Assembly: GCA_000719025.1 (NCBI GenBank)
Contig: JODP01000004.1
Coordinates: 372,001-436,000, forward strand
Source of the DNA: Kineosporia aurantiaca JCM 3230
GTDB lineage: Bacteria > Actinomycetota > Actinomycetes > Actinomycetales > Kineosporiaceae
Reading direction: 5' to 3'
Length of the DNA stretch: 64,000 bases
The notes under the pieces were generated by a model. It was not told the origin of the DNA. It searched no databases and saw only the letters and a list, made by a program, of their open reading frames with translations. This document shows, one piece after another, positions 57,849 through 64,000 of the stretch; position 1 is the stretch's first letter; each line of letters begins with the position of its first letter. Both the position numbers and the translations under genes were made by a program.

Positions 57849-58676
57849 TCACCAGGCCGAAGCGATGATGCCGGTCAGTTCGTCGGGGTGGGAAAGGAAC
57901 GGCGAGTGCGGGGCGTCGAGCTCGAAGACCTTCGTCGGCGCCCCCGAGGCGGCATCGATCTCACCGATCAGCAGACGCTGGAGATCCGGCGGGATGCACT
58001 GGTCCTGCTCGCAGAGTACGTAGCTGTGCGGGACCACGCCGTAGCGACTCGACGTCATCGGCAGCGTCTCGGCGGCGATGCCCATCGGGAAATCCGTGGT
58101 CAGAAGCGCGATTGCGGCATCGGCGGTGGCCGGGTCGATACCGTTGTAGAAGGCATCGCGCAGATACGGATGGACGCCGGGGTCACCACCGTCGACCCGG
58201 AGGGCTCCCACGACGGACGGGTCGGCGGCGAAGATCGGGGCCATCCGGCTGGCGGCGTTCTGCGGGAGCGCGAAGTAGCTCGCGGCGGGACGACCGCTGA
58301 CCGGGGCCACGGCCGAGATGTACATGAGGTGGTCGAACAGTTCGGGCGCCCGTTCGGCCGCCGCGGTGGCCACGACACCGCCCATGCTGTGGGCGACCAC
58401 CACACACGGCTCGCCCCCGCCGATCGTGCGGATCTGCTCGATCAGGACGTCAGCCGCCGAGGACGCGGTGACGGACGCCAGCGGCGAGGGCTCAGTGGCC
58501 AGGGCGGCCGGGTCGAAGGGACGCTGCCAGCGGGCCTCGGGCGAGCGGGCCAGCAGTCCGTGTCCCTCCAGGTCCACCGCCACGGAGGGAATGCCCTGGG
58601 CGGCCAGGCGGGTGGTGATCGGGGTCCAGCACCAGGAACCGTGCCAGGCGCCGTTCAGAAGGATGACGTTGCGCAT
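57849..58676 (-). CDS. Alpha/beta-fold hydrolase
   Basis: A 275-residue hydrolase: RNVILLNGAWHGSWCWTPIT, VAVDLEGHGLLA, CVVVAHSMGGVVATAA with nucleophile Ser97, and C-terminal ELDAPHSPFLSHPDEL holding the catalytic His. The NGAWHGSWCW start is common in plant-esterase-like (methyl-ketone/salicylate esterase type) proteins. It overlaps nothing and converges immediately on the NmrA gene. It is 11 bp downstream of the regulator at 58688 on the same strand, so it may be that regulator's target. Confidence 0.9.
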   Translation of the reverse strand: MRNVILLNGAWHGSWCWTPITTRLAAQGIPSVAVDLEGHGLLARSPEARWQRPFDPAALATEPSPLASVTASSAADVLIEQIRTIGGGEPCVVVAHSMGGVVATAAAERAPELFDHLMYISAVAPVSGRPAASYFALPQNAASRMAPIFAADPSVVGALRVDGGDPGVHPYLRDAFYNGIDPATADAAIALLTTDFPMGIAAETLPMTSSRYGVVPHSYVLCEQDQCIPPDLQRLLIGEIDAASGAPTKVFELDAPHSPFLSHPDELTGIIASAW

Positions 58677-58687
58677 GGGTAAGGACG

Positions 58688-59557
58688 CTAGGCGCGCAGC
58701 GAGCCGCTAACCACGTCGCGATTGTGCGGGGCTGAGCTGAGCCGGGCGATCCGCTCCGCGCTCGGCGTGCCCGGGACCGGCTGCAGCAGGAGCATCCGCT
58801 GTCGGCCGGACGCGCCCAGCACCACCGAGCACTCCAGGTCGAGGCGGCCGACCCGCTCGTCGTGCACGACCTTGTCGGAGCAGTGCAGCATCGACACCGC
58901 CTGCCGGTCCCACATCGCCCGGAAGTCCGCGCTGGCCTCCTGCAGACGTTCCACCAGGTGGGCGGCCGGCCCCTGGTGCCCGTGCTGCGCGATCACCGCG
59001 CGCAGATCCGCGACGTAGGCCAGGCCGGTCTGTTCCTGCTGGTCGGCCGGGTCGAGCCGGTCGCGCCAGGCCGGACAGGTGAACCAGTGCCAGACCAGGT
59101 TCGCCTCCAGCCCGGGCAGCCCGGCGAAGCGCCCGAACAACGCCACGTTCAGCCAGTTCTGGGCCAGCACGAAGCCCAGCTCGTCGGTCACGAAGGCCGG
59201 GGTGGTCTGCTCCACGGCGGCCAGCAGGTAGGCCAGACCGGCGTCCACCTGGTCGTCCGGGTGCTGGGGGCGGCCGGGGGCGGTGTGCCCGGCCAGCCGG
59301 TACAGGTGCGGGATCTCATCACCGCTCAGCTGGAGAGCCGCCGCCAGGGAGGCCAGCACCGGGGCGGAGGGGCGGGGGCCGCGTCCCTGCTCGAGTCGTT
59401 CGTAATAGGTGGTCGACACGTTGGCCAGGCCCGCAACCTCCTCGCGGCGCAGTCCCGGAGTGCGCCTGCGCCCCTGCGGGGTCAGTCCGACCTCGAGCGG
59501 CGTCAGGTCCTCCCGGCGACGCCGTAGGAACTGGCCCAGCGATGCGCGATTCTCCAC
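58688..59557 (-). CDS. MmyB-like helix-turn-helix regulator
   Basis: A 289-residue protein. The XRE helix-turn-helix covers about residues 5-75 (ASLGQFLRRRREDLTPLEVG, PGLRREEVAGLANVSTTYYE, LEQGRGPRPSAPVLASLAAA). The rest is the MmyB ligand-binding domain (PAFVTDELGFVLAQNWLNVA, HWFTCPAWRD, DLECSVVLGASGRQRMLLLQ). MmyB domains can bind fatty-acid-like ligands. GTG 59557 was chosen because it starts the conserved VENRASLGQFLRRRRE; the frame is open to 59734 without domain. It is divergent from a thioesterase gene. Confidence 0.88.
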   Translation of the reverse strand: MENRASLGQFLRRRREDLTPLEVGLTPQGRRRTPGLRREEVAGLANVSTTYYERLEQGRGPRPSAPVLASLAAALQLSGDEIPHLYRLAGHTAPGRPQHPDDQVDAGLAYLLAAVEQTTPAFVTDELGFVLAQNWLNVALFGRFAGLPGLEANLVWHWFTCPAWRDRLDPADQQEQTGLAYVADLRAVIAQHGHQGPAAHLVERLQEASADFRAMWDRQAVSMLHCSDKVVHDERVGRLDLECSVVLGASGRQRMLLLQPVPGTPSAERIARLSSAPHNRDVVSGSLRA

Positions 59558-59645
59558 GCGGTCAAAGGTAAGCCAGGGAGCCGACAACCCAGGTCGTACA
59601 GTACAGACGCCGTGCCATGGCCGCCCTCCCAGAACGGGTCCGCAG

Positions 59646-60437
59646 ATGATCTCCTTTTCGGAAGCCACCCGTGTGCGCCCCACCGACCGGGGCTTCTCGG
59701 TGGACCTGGACCCACAGTGGGCCGTGGCGGACAAGCTTCACGGCGGTTACCTGATGGCCGTCCTGGGCCGGGCCGTCACCGAGGTGGCCGAACCCCCGCA
59801 CCCGGTCACGATCAGCGCGACGTTTCTCCGGCCGCCGCTGCCCGGCCCGGCCACGGTGACCGTCGAGACGCTGCGGGCGGGCCGCCGTCACGCCTTCTTC
59901 CGCGCCCGGCTGGAGCAGGAAGGCCACGCCTGCCTTGAGGCACTGGTCACCCAGAGCACTCTGGACCGGGCGCCGTCGGTGTGGAAGGCCGGTCCGGCCC
60001 CGTCCCTCCCGGACGAGCACGAGTGCCTCCTGCTCCGGGCCGATGCCCCGGGTGCAGCATTCACGGTTCCGCTGCTGGACGTCGTGGAGCATCGGCTCAC
60101 TCCCTCCAGCACCGGTTTCCTCACCGGCCGGCCCTCGGACCAGGGCCGCACCAGCGGCTGGCTGCGACGGGCCGACGGGCAGGACTGGGACCCGCTCAGC
60201 CTGCTGGTGGCGCTGGACCCGGTACCGCCGGTGTCCTTGACCCTCGGCATCAACGGCTGGGCGCCGACCCTGAGCCTGACCGCCTACCTGCGCCGGCTCC
60301 CCGCGCCCGGCCCCGTCCGGATGACCATGCAGGCCCAGGACATCGCGGCCGGGCGCATGGACGAAACGGTCCTGATCTGGGACGCCGACGGTGAACTGGT
60401 CGCCCAGGCCGGTCAGCTGGCCGGCGTCCGTACCTGA
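59646..60437 (+). CDS. Acyl-CoA thioesterase-like (double hot-dog) protein
   Basis: A 263-residue protein with two hot-dog halves: VDLDPQWAVADKLHGGYLMA (typical HGGY helix), HPVTISATFLRPPLPGPATV, RAGRRHAFFRARLEQEG and INGWAPTLSLTAYLRRLPAP. The family is the TesB-like/DUF-type acyl-CoA thioesterase group. Cytosolic; chain length preference unknown. It starts at ATG 59646, 88 bp from the divergent regulator, which may control it. Confidence 0.87.
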   Translation: MISFSEATRVRPTDRGFSVDLDPQWAVADKLHGGYLMAVLGRAVTEVAEPPHPVTISATFLRPPLPGPATVTVETLRAGRRHAFFRARLEQEGHACLEALVTQSTLDRAPSVWKAGPAPSLPDEHECLLLRADAPGAAFTVPLLDVVEHRLTPSSTGFLTGRPSDQGRTSGWLRRADGQDWDPLSLLVALDPVPPVSLTLGINGWAPTLSLTAYLRRLPAPGPVRMTMQAQDIAAGRMDETVLIWDADGELVAQAGQLAGVRT

Positions 60438-60441
60438 TGCC

Positions 60442-61050
60442 TCACCGGCCGGGCTTCAGGACCCGATAGCGGACGTGGGTGGCGTACGGAGAGCTGTGGA
60501 CCTTGAGCACCTCCAGATCCACATCCTGGCCGAACCCCTCGAACAGCCGTTTGCCCGCCCCCAGGATCACCGGCGCCGTCGAGATGGCCAGCTCGTCGAC
60601 CCTTCCTTCCGCCAGCGCCTGCCGGATCACATCAGCACCGCCGCCCAGGCTGACATCGCCCTCCCCGGCCGCCTCCGCTGCTTGATCAAGAGCCGAACCG
60701 AGGTCCCCGACGAAGCGGAAGCCGGACTCGGCCGGCGGCTGGTCCGCCGACCGGTGCGTGACCACGAACAGGGTGCCCGGAAACGGGTTCGTGCCGCCCC
60801 AGGCCCCGGCCGCCTCGTACATGCCGCGCCCGACCACCCCCGAGCCCACCGTCGCCACCAGGTCGTCGAAGAACTCCTTGTCCGGACCGTGCAGGGCGAA
60901 CTCGTGGCCTCCCTCATAAGTCCACGGACCGCCCATCACCCAGTGATGCAGGCGCTCCCCACCGCGGCCCAGACCGCTTCCCGGCCGGTCGTCAGGCCCG
61001 GTGATGTAGCCGTCCAGGGAAGTACTGATCGATGCGATGACCTTGGCCAT
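60442..61050 (-). CDS. Dihydrofolate-reductase-family (RibD C-terminal-like) protein
   Basis: A 202-residue protein: KVIASISTSLDGYITGPDD (N-terminal signature), VVGRGMYEAAGAWGG, TLFVVTHRSADQ, GDVSLGGGADVIRQALAEG and DELAISTAPVILGAGKRLFE. It is an NADPH-binding reductase of the DHFR/RibD superfamily; true DHFR function is unlikely because the folate-site residues are not conserved. It is co-directional with, and 105 bp downstream of, the GH30 gene, separated by a hairpin. The stop is 4 bp from the thioesterase stop. Confidence 0.9.
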   Translation of the reverse strand: MAKVIASISTSLDGYITGPDDRPGSGLGRGGERLHHWVMGGPWTYEGGHEFALHGPDKEFFDDLVATVGSGVVGRGMYEAAGAWGGTNPFPGTLFVVTHRSADQPPAESGFRFVGDLGSALDQAAEAAGEGDVSLGGGADVIRQALAEGRVDELAISTAPVILGAGKRLFEGFGQDVDLEVLKVHSSPYATHVRYRVLKPGR

Positions 61051-61112
61051 GATTTCTCCTTCGTCAGTCGTTACCAGAACGACCGCTGCGGAGCGCAGAT
61101 CTCATCGGGGGT

Positions 61113-61147
61113 GGGGCGGCGGGAAGCCCCCAGACTCCCGCCGCCCC
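61113..61147. terminator. Terminator hairpin after GH30 gene
   Basis: A 12-bp perfect stem (GGGGCGGCGGGA and complement) with an 11-nt loop, 9 nt beyond the GH30 stop at 61156. There is no T-run. Confidence 0.65.
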
Positions 61148-61155
61148 GGCTCGGG

Positions 61156-63042
61156 TCAGGTCGGCAGCACCCATTTCTGGTTGGCTGCGCCTGTGCACGT
61201 CCAGACCTGCAGGGGCGTGCCGTCGGTCGAGGTGTTGTCCTTCACGTCCAGACACTTGGCGGCCTGAGGATTGGTCAGCGTCTGGTTGGCCGAGGAGTAG
61301 GTCCACTTCTGGGCCGCTCCACCGGTGCAGTCCCAGATCTGGACCGCGGTGCCGTCGCTGGTTCCGTTACCGACGACGTCCAGGCACTTGTTGCCCAGAG
61401 CCCTGAGGCTGCCGTCGGTCCCGACCGTCCAGGTCTGGGCCGAACTGTTGTTGCAGGTGCGCAGTTGCACCACCGTGCCGTTCGCGGTGTTCGCCCCGGG
61501 CACCTCCAGGCATTTTCCGGCCAGGCCCTTGACCGCGCCGGTGCGGGCGGCCGGCGGGGTGGTCGTGGTGCCGGCCTTCCAGGTGAACGTGGCCGCGGTC
61601 CGGGTGGGCAGGGCGTAGGTGAAGTTCTGGCCGGACCAGTTGACCCGCACGGTCTGGGTGCTGGCGGTGGTGTTGTAGGCGATCAGGGCGCGGGTGCCGT
61701 CCGGGTTGAGATAGGCGACGTTCGGGATGTCGCTGCTGGCGGTGGAATCCACGCGGTAGGCCCCGGGACGCACGAACTTGGTCAGGTGGCCCATGGAGTA
61801 GTACTCAATGGTGTAGTCGACCTGGCCGTTGCGGCCGTCCCTGTTGTGCACGGTGACCAGTCCCGTGCAGGTGTCGCAGCCGCCCAGGTGCGGACTGTGG
61901 TTCTGGTCCAGGGCCAGACCCCACTTGGAGTACGACTTGGCCCAGTTGCGGCCGAAGTTGACGATCTGCAGCATGTCGTCGTGCTGCTGGTTGGTCACCC
62001 AGGTGCCGCCGGAGATCTCGGTGCCGTACATGTCGACGGCCGGGTACTGGTTGTGCACGGTGGTGATCTTGTCGAGGCTGCCGCCGTAGTCGTGCCAAGC
62101 GATCCCGCCGAACAGCGAATCATTGCGCACCGCGGCGTCGTTCACGGTCTGGGCCGAGGTAGCGTCGTAGTCCGCGGGGTTCCAGTCGTGCACAACCACT
62201 TTGGTGCTCAGTCCGGCTGCGTGCAGCTTGGGCAGGAGTTCCGATCCGACGAAGTAGTCCAGACCGTTGGCGTCCCAGCCCATGGAGGGCATGTCGGCGC
62301 GGTTGACGCCGGGCTCGTTCTGCGGCGTGACCAGGCTGACCTTCACACCGTTCTTGGCGTACTCCTGGAGGTACTTCACGAAGTAGCTGGCGTAGGTGCC
62401 GTAGTACTGCGCCTGCAGATGCCCGCCGAGCATGGTGTTGGTGTCTTTCATCCATCCCGGAGCGCTCCACGGTGAGCCCATGACGGTCAAGGCCGGGTTG
62501 AGCGACAGGGCCTGCTTGGTCAGCGGCAGCACGTCGGCGGTGTCGTGCTGCACGGTGAAGTTGTTCAGGTTCGGGTCCACGCCGCCGTCGTCGTAGGAGT
62601 AGGCCGAGCGGGCCAGGTCCGAGGCGCCCATCGGGTTGCGCAGCAGGCTGATCCCAATGCCTTTGTCGTAGCTGAACAGCTTCTGCATCACCGCGTCGCG
62701 GGTGGCCGCCGACAGCAGGCCGCCGCTGTTGAGCAGCCAGCCGGCGCTGTCGGTCATCGAGGCGCCGCCCCCGGTGAACTGCTGGTACTTCGTAGCGTCG
62801 TTGACCGTGATGTTCGTTCCGCTGCCGCCGGTTCCGGCGGCGAACGTGACCGGCGTCTGCTGTTGCAGTCCGCGGGTGACGGTTCGGCCGCCGGCGTCAC
62901 TCGTGGTGGTCAGCCAGACGTTGGCGGTCTCTCCCGCGGCCTGGGCCGGTGGGGCGCTGAAACCGACGAAGGCGAAACCGGTTACGGACAGGGCCGCGAC
63001 CGCCGATATCACGGCACGACGATGGATCGATCGTTGGGACAT
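61156..63042 (-). CDS. Secreted GH30 glycosidase with C-terminal ricin-type lectin domain
   Basis: A 628-residue exoenzyme. Signal peptide about residues 1-35 (RRAVISAVAALSVTGFAF, then APPAQA cleavage). GH30 catalytic domain about 40-450 with FTGGGASMTDSAGWLL, acid/base Glu243 in VTPQNEPGVN and nucleophile Glu342 in MYGTEISGG, then a C-terminal beta domain. A ricin B-type lectin (about 495-628) has three QxW repeats (SAQTW, AAQKW, ANQKW) and repeated GKCLEV/NKCLDV/AKCLDV elements. By family it degrades a beta-glycan (glucosylceramide or beta-1,6-glucan-like; substrate inferred). It is followed by a terminator and shares text such as HLGGCDTCTGL with the neighbour at 63169. Confidence 0.92.
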   Translation of the reverse strand: MSQRSIHRRAVISAVAALSVTGFAFVGFSAPPAQAAGETANVWLTTTSDAGGRTVTRGLQQQTPVTFAAGTGGSGTNITVNDATKYQQFTGGGASMTDSAGWLLNSGGLLSAATRDAVMQKLFSYDKGIGISLLRNPMGASDLARSAYSYDDGGVDPNLNNFTVQHDTADVLPLTKQALSLNPALTVMGSPWSAPGWMKDTNTMLGGHLQAQYYGTYASYFVKYLQEYAKNGVKVSLVTPQNEPGVNRADMPSMGWDANGLDYFVGSELLPKLHAAGLSTKVVVHDWNPADYDATSAQTVNDAAVRNDSLFGGIAWHDYGGSLDKITTVHNQYPAVDMYGTEISGGTWVTNQQHDDMLQIVNFGRNWAKSYSKWGLALDQNHSPHLGGCDTCTGLVTVHNRDGRNGQVDYTIEYYSMGHLTKFVRPGAYRVDSTASSDIPNVAYLNPDGTRALIAYNTTASTQTVRVNWSGQNFTYALPTRTAATFTWKAGTTTTPPAARTGAVKGLAGKCLEVPGANTANGTVVQLRTCNNSSAQTWTVGTDGSLRALGNKCLDVVGNGTSDGTAVQIWDCTGGAAQKWTYSSANQTLTNPQAAKCLDVKDNTSTDGTPLQVWTCTGAANQKWVLPT

Positions 63043-63081
63043 GGTGAACTCCTCGAACTCCAGTCGGGGTGGAGCGAGCGA

Positions 63082-63134
63082 GGCCTGCCGTAGGACAGGC
63101 CCGGAGGGGCCGTGCTCGCCTGAGCGAGCACGGC
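63082..63134. terminator. Tandem hairpins between the two GH30 genes
   Basis: Two adjacent stem-loops: GGCCTG-N8-CAGGCC (63082-63101) and an 11-bp perfect stem GCCGTGCTCGC with loop CTGA (63109-63134). They lie 35 nt past the stop of the upstream GH30 gene and probably end its transcript. Confidence 0.6.
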
Positions 63135-63168
63135 GTGATCGGAACCGGGCCGGAAAGCCCCGGTCAGA

Positions 63169-64000
63169 TCACTCGTAGAGCCGGATGTCGGCGATGCTCC
63201 ACCAACTCCCGCTGCTACCGGTGGACGAGATCCGCAGGTAACGCGCTCGGGTGCGGGGCACGTCAACGGTTGTCAACTGGCCCACCCCCTCACCGTTGGC
63301 CAGGGTCTTCCACGTGCTGGCGTCGTTGCTGGCCGAAAGCTGCCAGCCCCGCGCGTAGTCGCCGAGATTGCCGCCGCTGTCGATGGCCACCTGGCGGAAG
63401 GTCTTGGCCCGACCGAGGTCGACCTGCAGGTACTGACCCGGCTCCTGGGCGGCGCCGCTGGACCAGCGGGTCGAGGCGTCACCGTCGACGGCCAGCGCCG
63501 GGCCCTCCCCCGCCGGGCTGGCCGTCGCCGTGGCCCCGGCCAGGGACACCGGGTCGAACTGGGGGCGCAGAGTGGACGATCGTGGCCAGGTGAACGTCGC
63601 GAGGGCGCCACCGGGCAGGGTGTACTCGAACGACCGCTCCCCCACCGCGACCGCAAACGTCCTCTGATCGTCGTTCTCGTTGTGGACCACCAGAGCGGTC
63701 GAGCCGTCCGGGTTGCGAAAGGCGACGTCCATGATCTGACCGTTCCAGCCGGTGGTGCCGAACGAGGTGCTGGCGATCCGGACGGCGCCCGGGTCGACGA
63801 ATTTCGAGAGGTGGCCGATCGTGTAGTACTCGGCGTCGGTGCTCACGCCGCCGTCGGGCTGGGCGGTGATCAGCCCGGTGCAGGTGTCGCAGCCGCCCAG
63901 GTGCGGGCCGCCGGTGCTGTCCAGGGCGATGTTCCAGTTGACGGCCGACTTGGCCCAGTTGCGGGTGGTGCCGATGACGATGTTGCGGGCATGCCAGGTG
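63169..64000 (-). CDS. GH30-family glycosidase with C-terminal CBM32/discoidin domain, 5' part beyond window
   Basis: Only the last 277 codons are visible; the gene continues past base 64000. The visible start reads THARNIVIGTTRNWAKSAV-like text (TWHARNIVIGTTRNWAK) and GGPHLGGCDTCTGLIT, the same region as in the neighbouring GH30, then YYTIGHLSKFVDPGAVRIAS and the beta domain (STALVVHNENDDQRTFAVAV). From about 63570 leftwards it carries an F5/8-type C (CBM32) domain: ALAVDGDASTRWSSGA, QYLQVDLGRAKTFRQVAI, RYLRISSTGSSGSWWSIADI. Catalytic residues are outside the window. It is probably a secreted glycosidase. Confidence 0.88.
   Translation of the reverse strand, partial: TWHARNIVIGTTRNWAKSAVNWNIALDSTGGPHLGGCDTCTGLITAQPDGGVSTDAEYYTIGHLSKFVDPGAVRIASTSFGTTGWNGQIMDVAFRNPDGSTALVVHNENDDQRTFAVAVGERSFEYTLPGGALATFTWPRSSTLRPQFDPVSLAGATATASPAGEGPALAVDGDASTRWSSGAAQEPGQYLQVDLGRAKTFRQVAIDSGGNLGDYARGWQLSASNDASTWKTLANGEGVGQLTTVDVPRTRARYLRISSTGSSGSWWSIADIRLYE

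Noticed and set aside
60391..62475. 694-residue plus-strand open frame across DHFR-like and GH30 genes
   Set aside because: It runs antisense through two well-supported genes and the terminator between them.
1..64000. CRISPR arrays, tRNA or rRNA genes, IS elements, prophage
   Set aside because: No regularly spaced repeats, cloverleaf-type sequences, transposase or integrase signatures were seen on either strand.

Overview
The window is chromosomal DNA of a high-GC actinomycete. Codons end almost always in G or C, GTG starts are frequent, many genes overlap by ATGA or GTGA, and the gene families are typical of soil actinobacteria (CUT1 sugar ABC systems without their own ATPase, ROK, GntR/HutC, HxlR and MarR regulators, SDR/MDR oxidoreductases, secreted GH30 plus lectin). 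The genus cannot be fixed from sequence alone. No rRNA, tRNA, CRISPR array, IS element or phage gene was seen.

Layout. (1) 1-2742, minus: the left-hand part of an inositol-type operon (IolE-like isomerase, IolC kinase, Cgl0159-family aldolase cut by the edge), divergent from a GntR/HutC repressor (2879-3619). Two copies of a TTTGTC-N2-GACAAA operator lie between them. (2) 3600-17204, minus: a glycan-utilisation locus of ROK repressor, GH38 alpha-mannosidase, sugar-binding lipoprotein, two permeases, LacZ-type GH2 and a second, dissimilar GH38 alpha-mannosidase. Most junctions are 4-nt overlaps. (3) 17398-20302: a PLP decarboxylase, a decayed MerB-like gene, a DUF3237 protein and a CGNR regulator. 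(4) 20460-38355: an oxidoreductase-rich accessory region with five HxlR-type regulators, SDRs, MDRs, an AKR, alpha/beta hydrolases, two paralogous crotonase-fold proteins, a CRP-sensor/flavoprotein fusion operon, LtrA and MFS membrane proteins and an FAD monooxygenase. (5) 38461-47748: mixed catabolic genes (SMP-30 lactonase, MDR, DeoR/MFS pair, transglutaminase-like protein, KDG kinase plus KDPG aldolase, HAD phosphatase, MarR/amidohydrolase pair, DUF2255). (6) 47877-60437: small regulators and enzymes, GH36 alpha-galactosidase plus ThuA-like protein, a MarR/DoxX pair, MBL hydrolase, MDR, NmrA, an MmyB-like regulator and a thioesterase. (7) 60442-64000, minus: a DHFR-like reductase and two tandem secreted GH30 enzymes with different carbohydrate-binding ends, the second cut by the right edge.

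How the parts relate. The sugar genes suggest an organism that degrades complex glycans outside the cell (GH30) and imports oligosaccharides for intracellular cleavage (GH38, GH2, GH36). The most interesting unexplained structure is in region 4. A 23-bp palindrome with 9-5-9 geometry and right half NCAANYCAG occurs seven times between 27.5 and 37 kb. Each copy lies just upstream of an HxlR gene or a redox/efflux operon, which suggests one interlinked HxlR regulon. Inside it sits a translationally coupled three-gene operon (28206-31266): a CRP-like sensor fused to a thioredoxin-reductase-like flavoprotein without its CxxC, a membrane protein, and an SDR without the YxxxK catalytic pair. This operon is the best candidate for an undescribed system.
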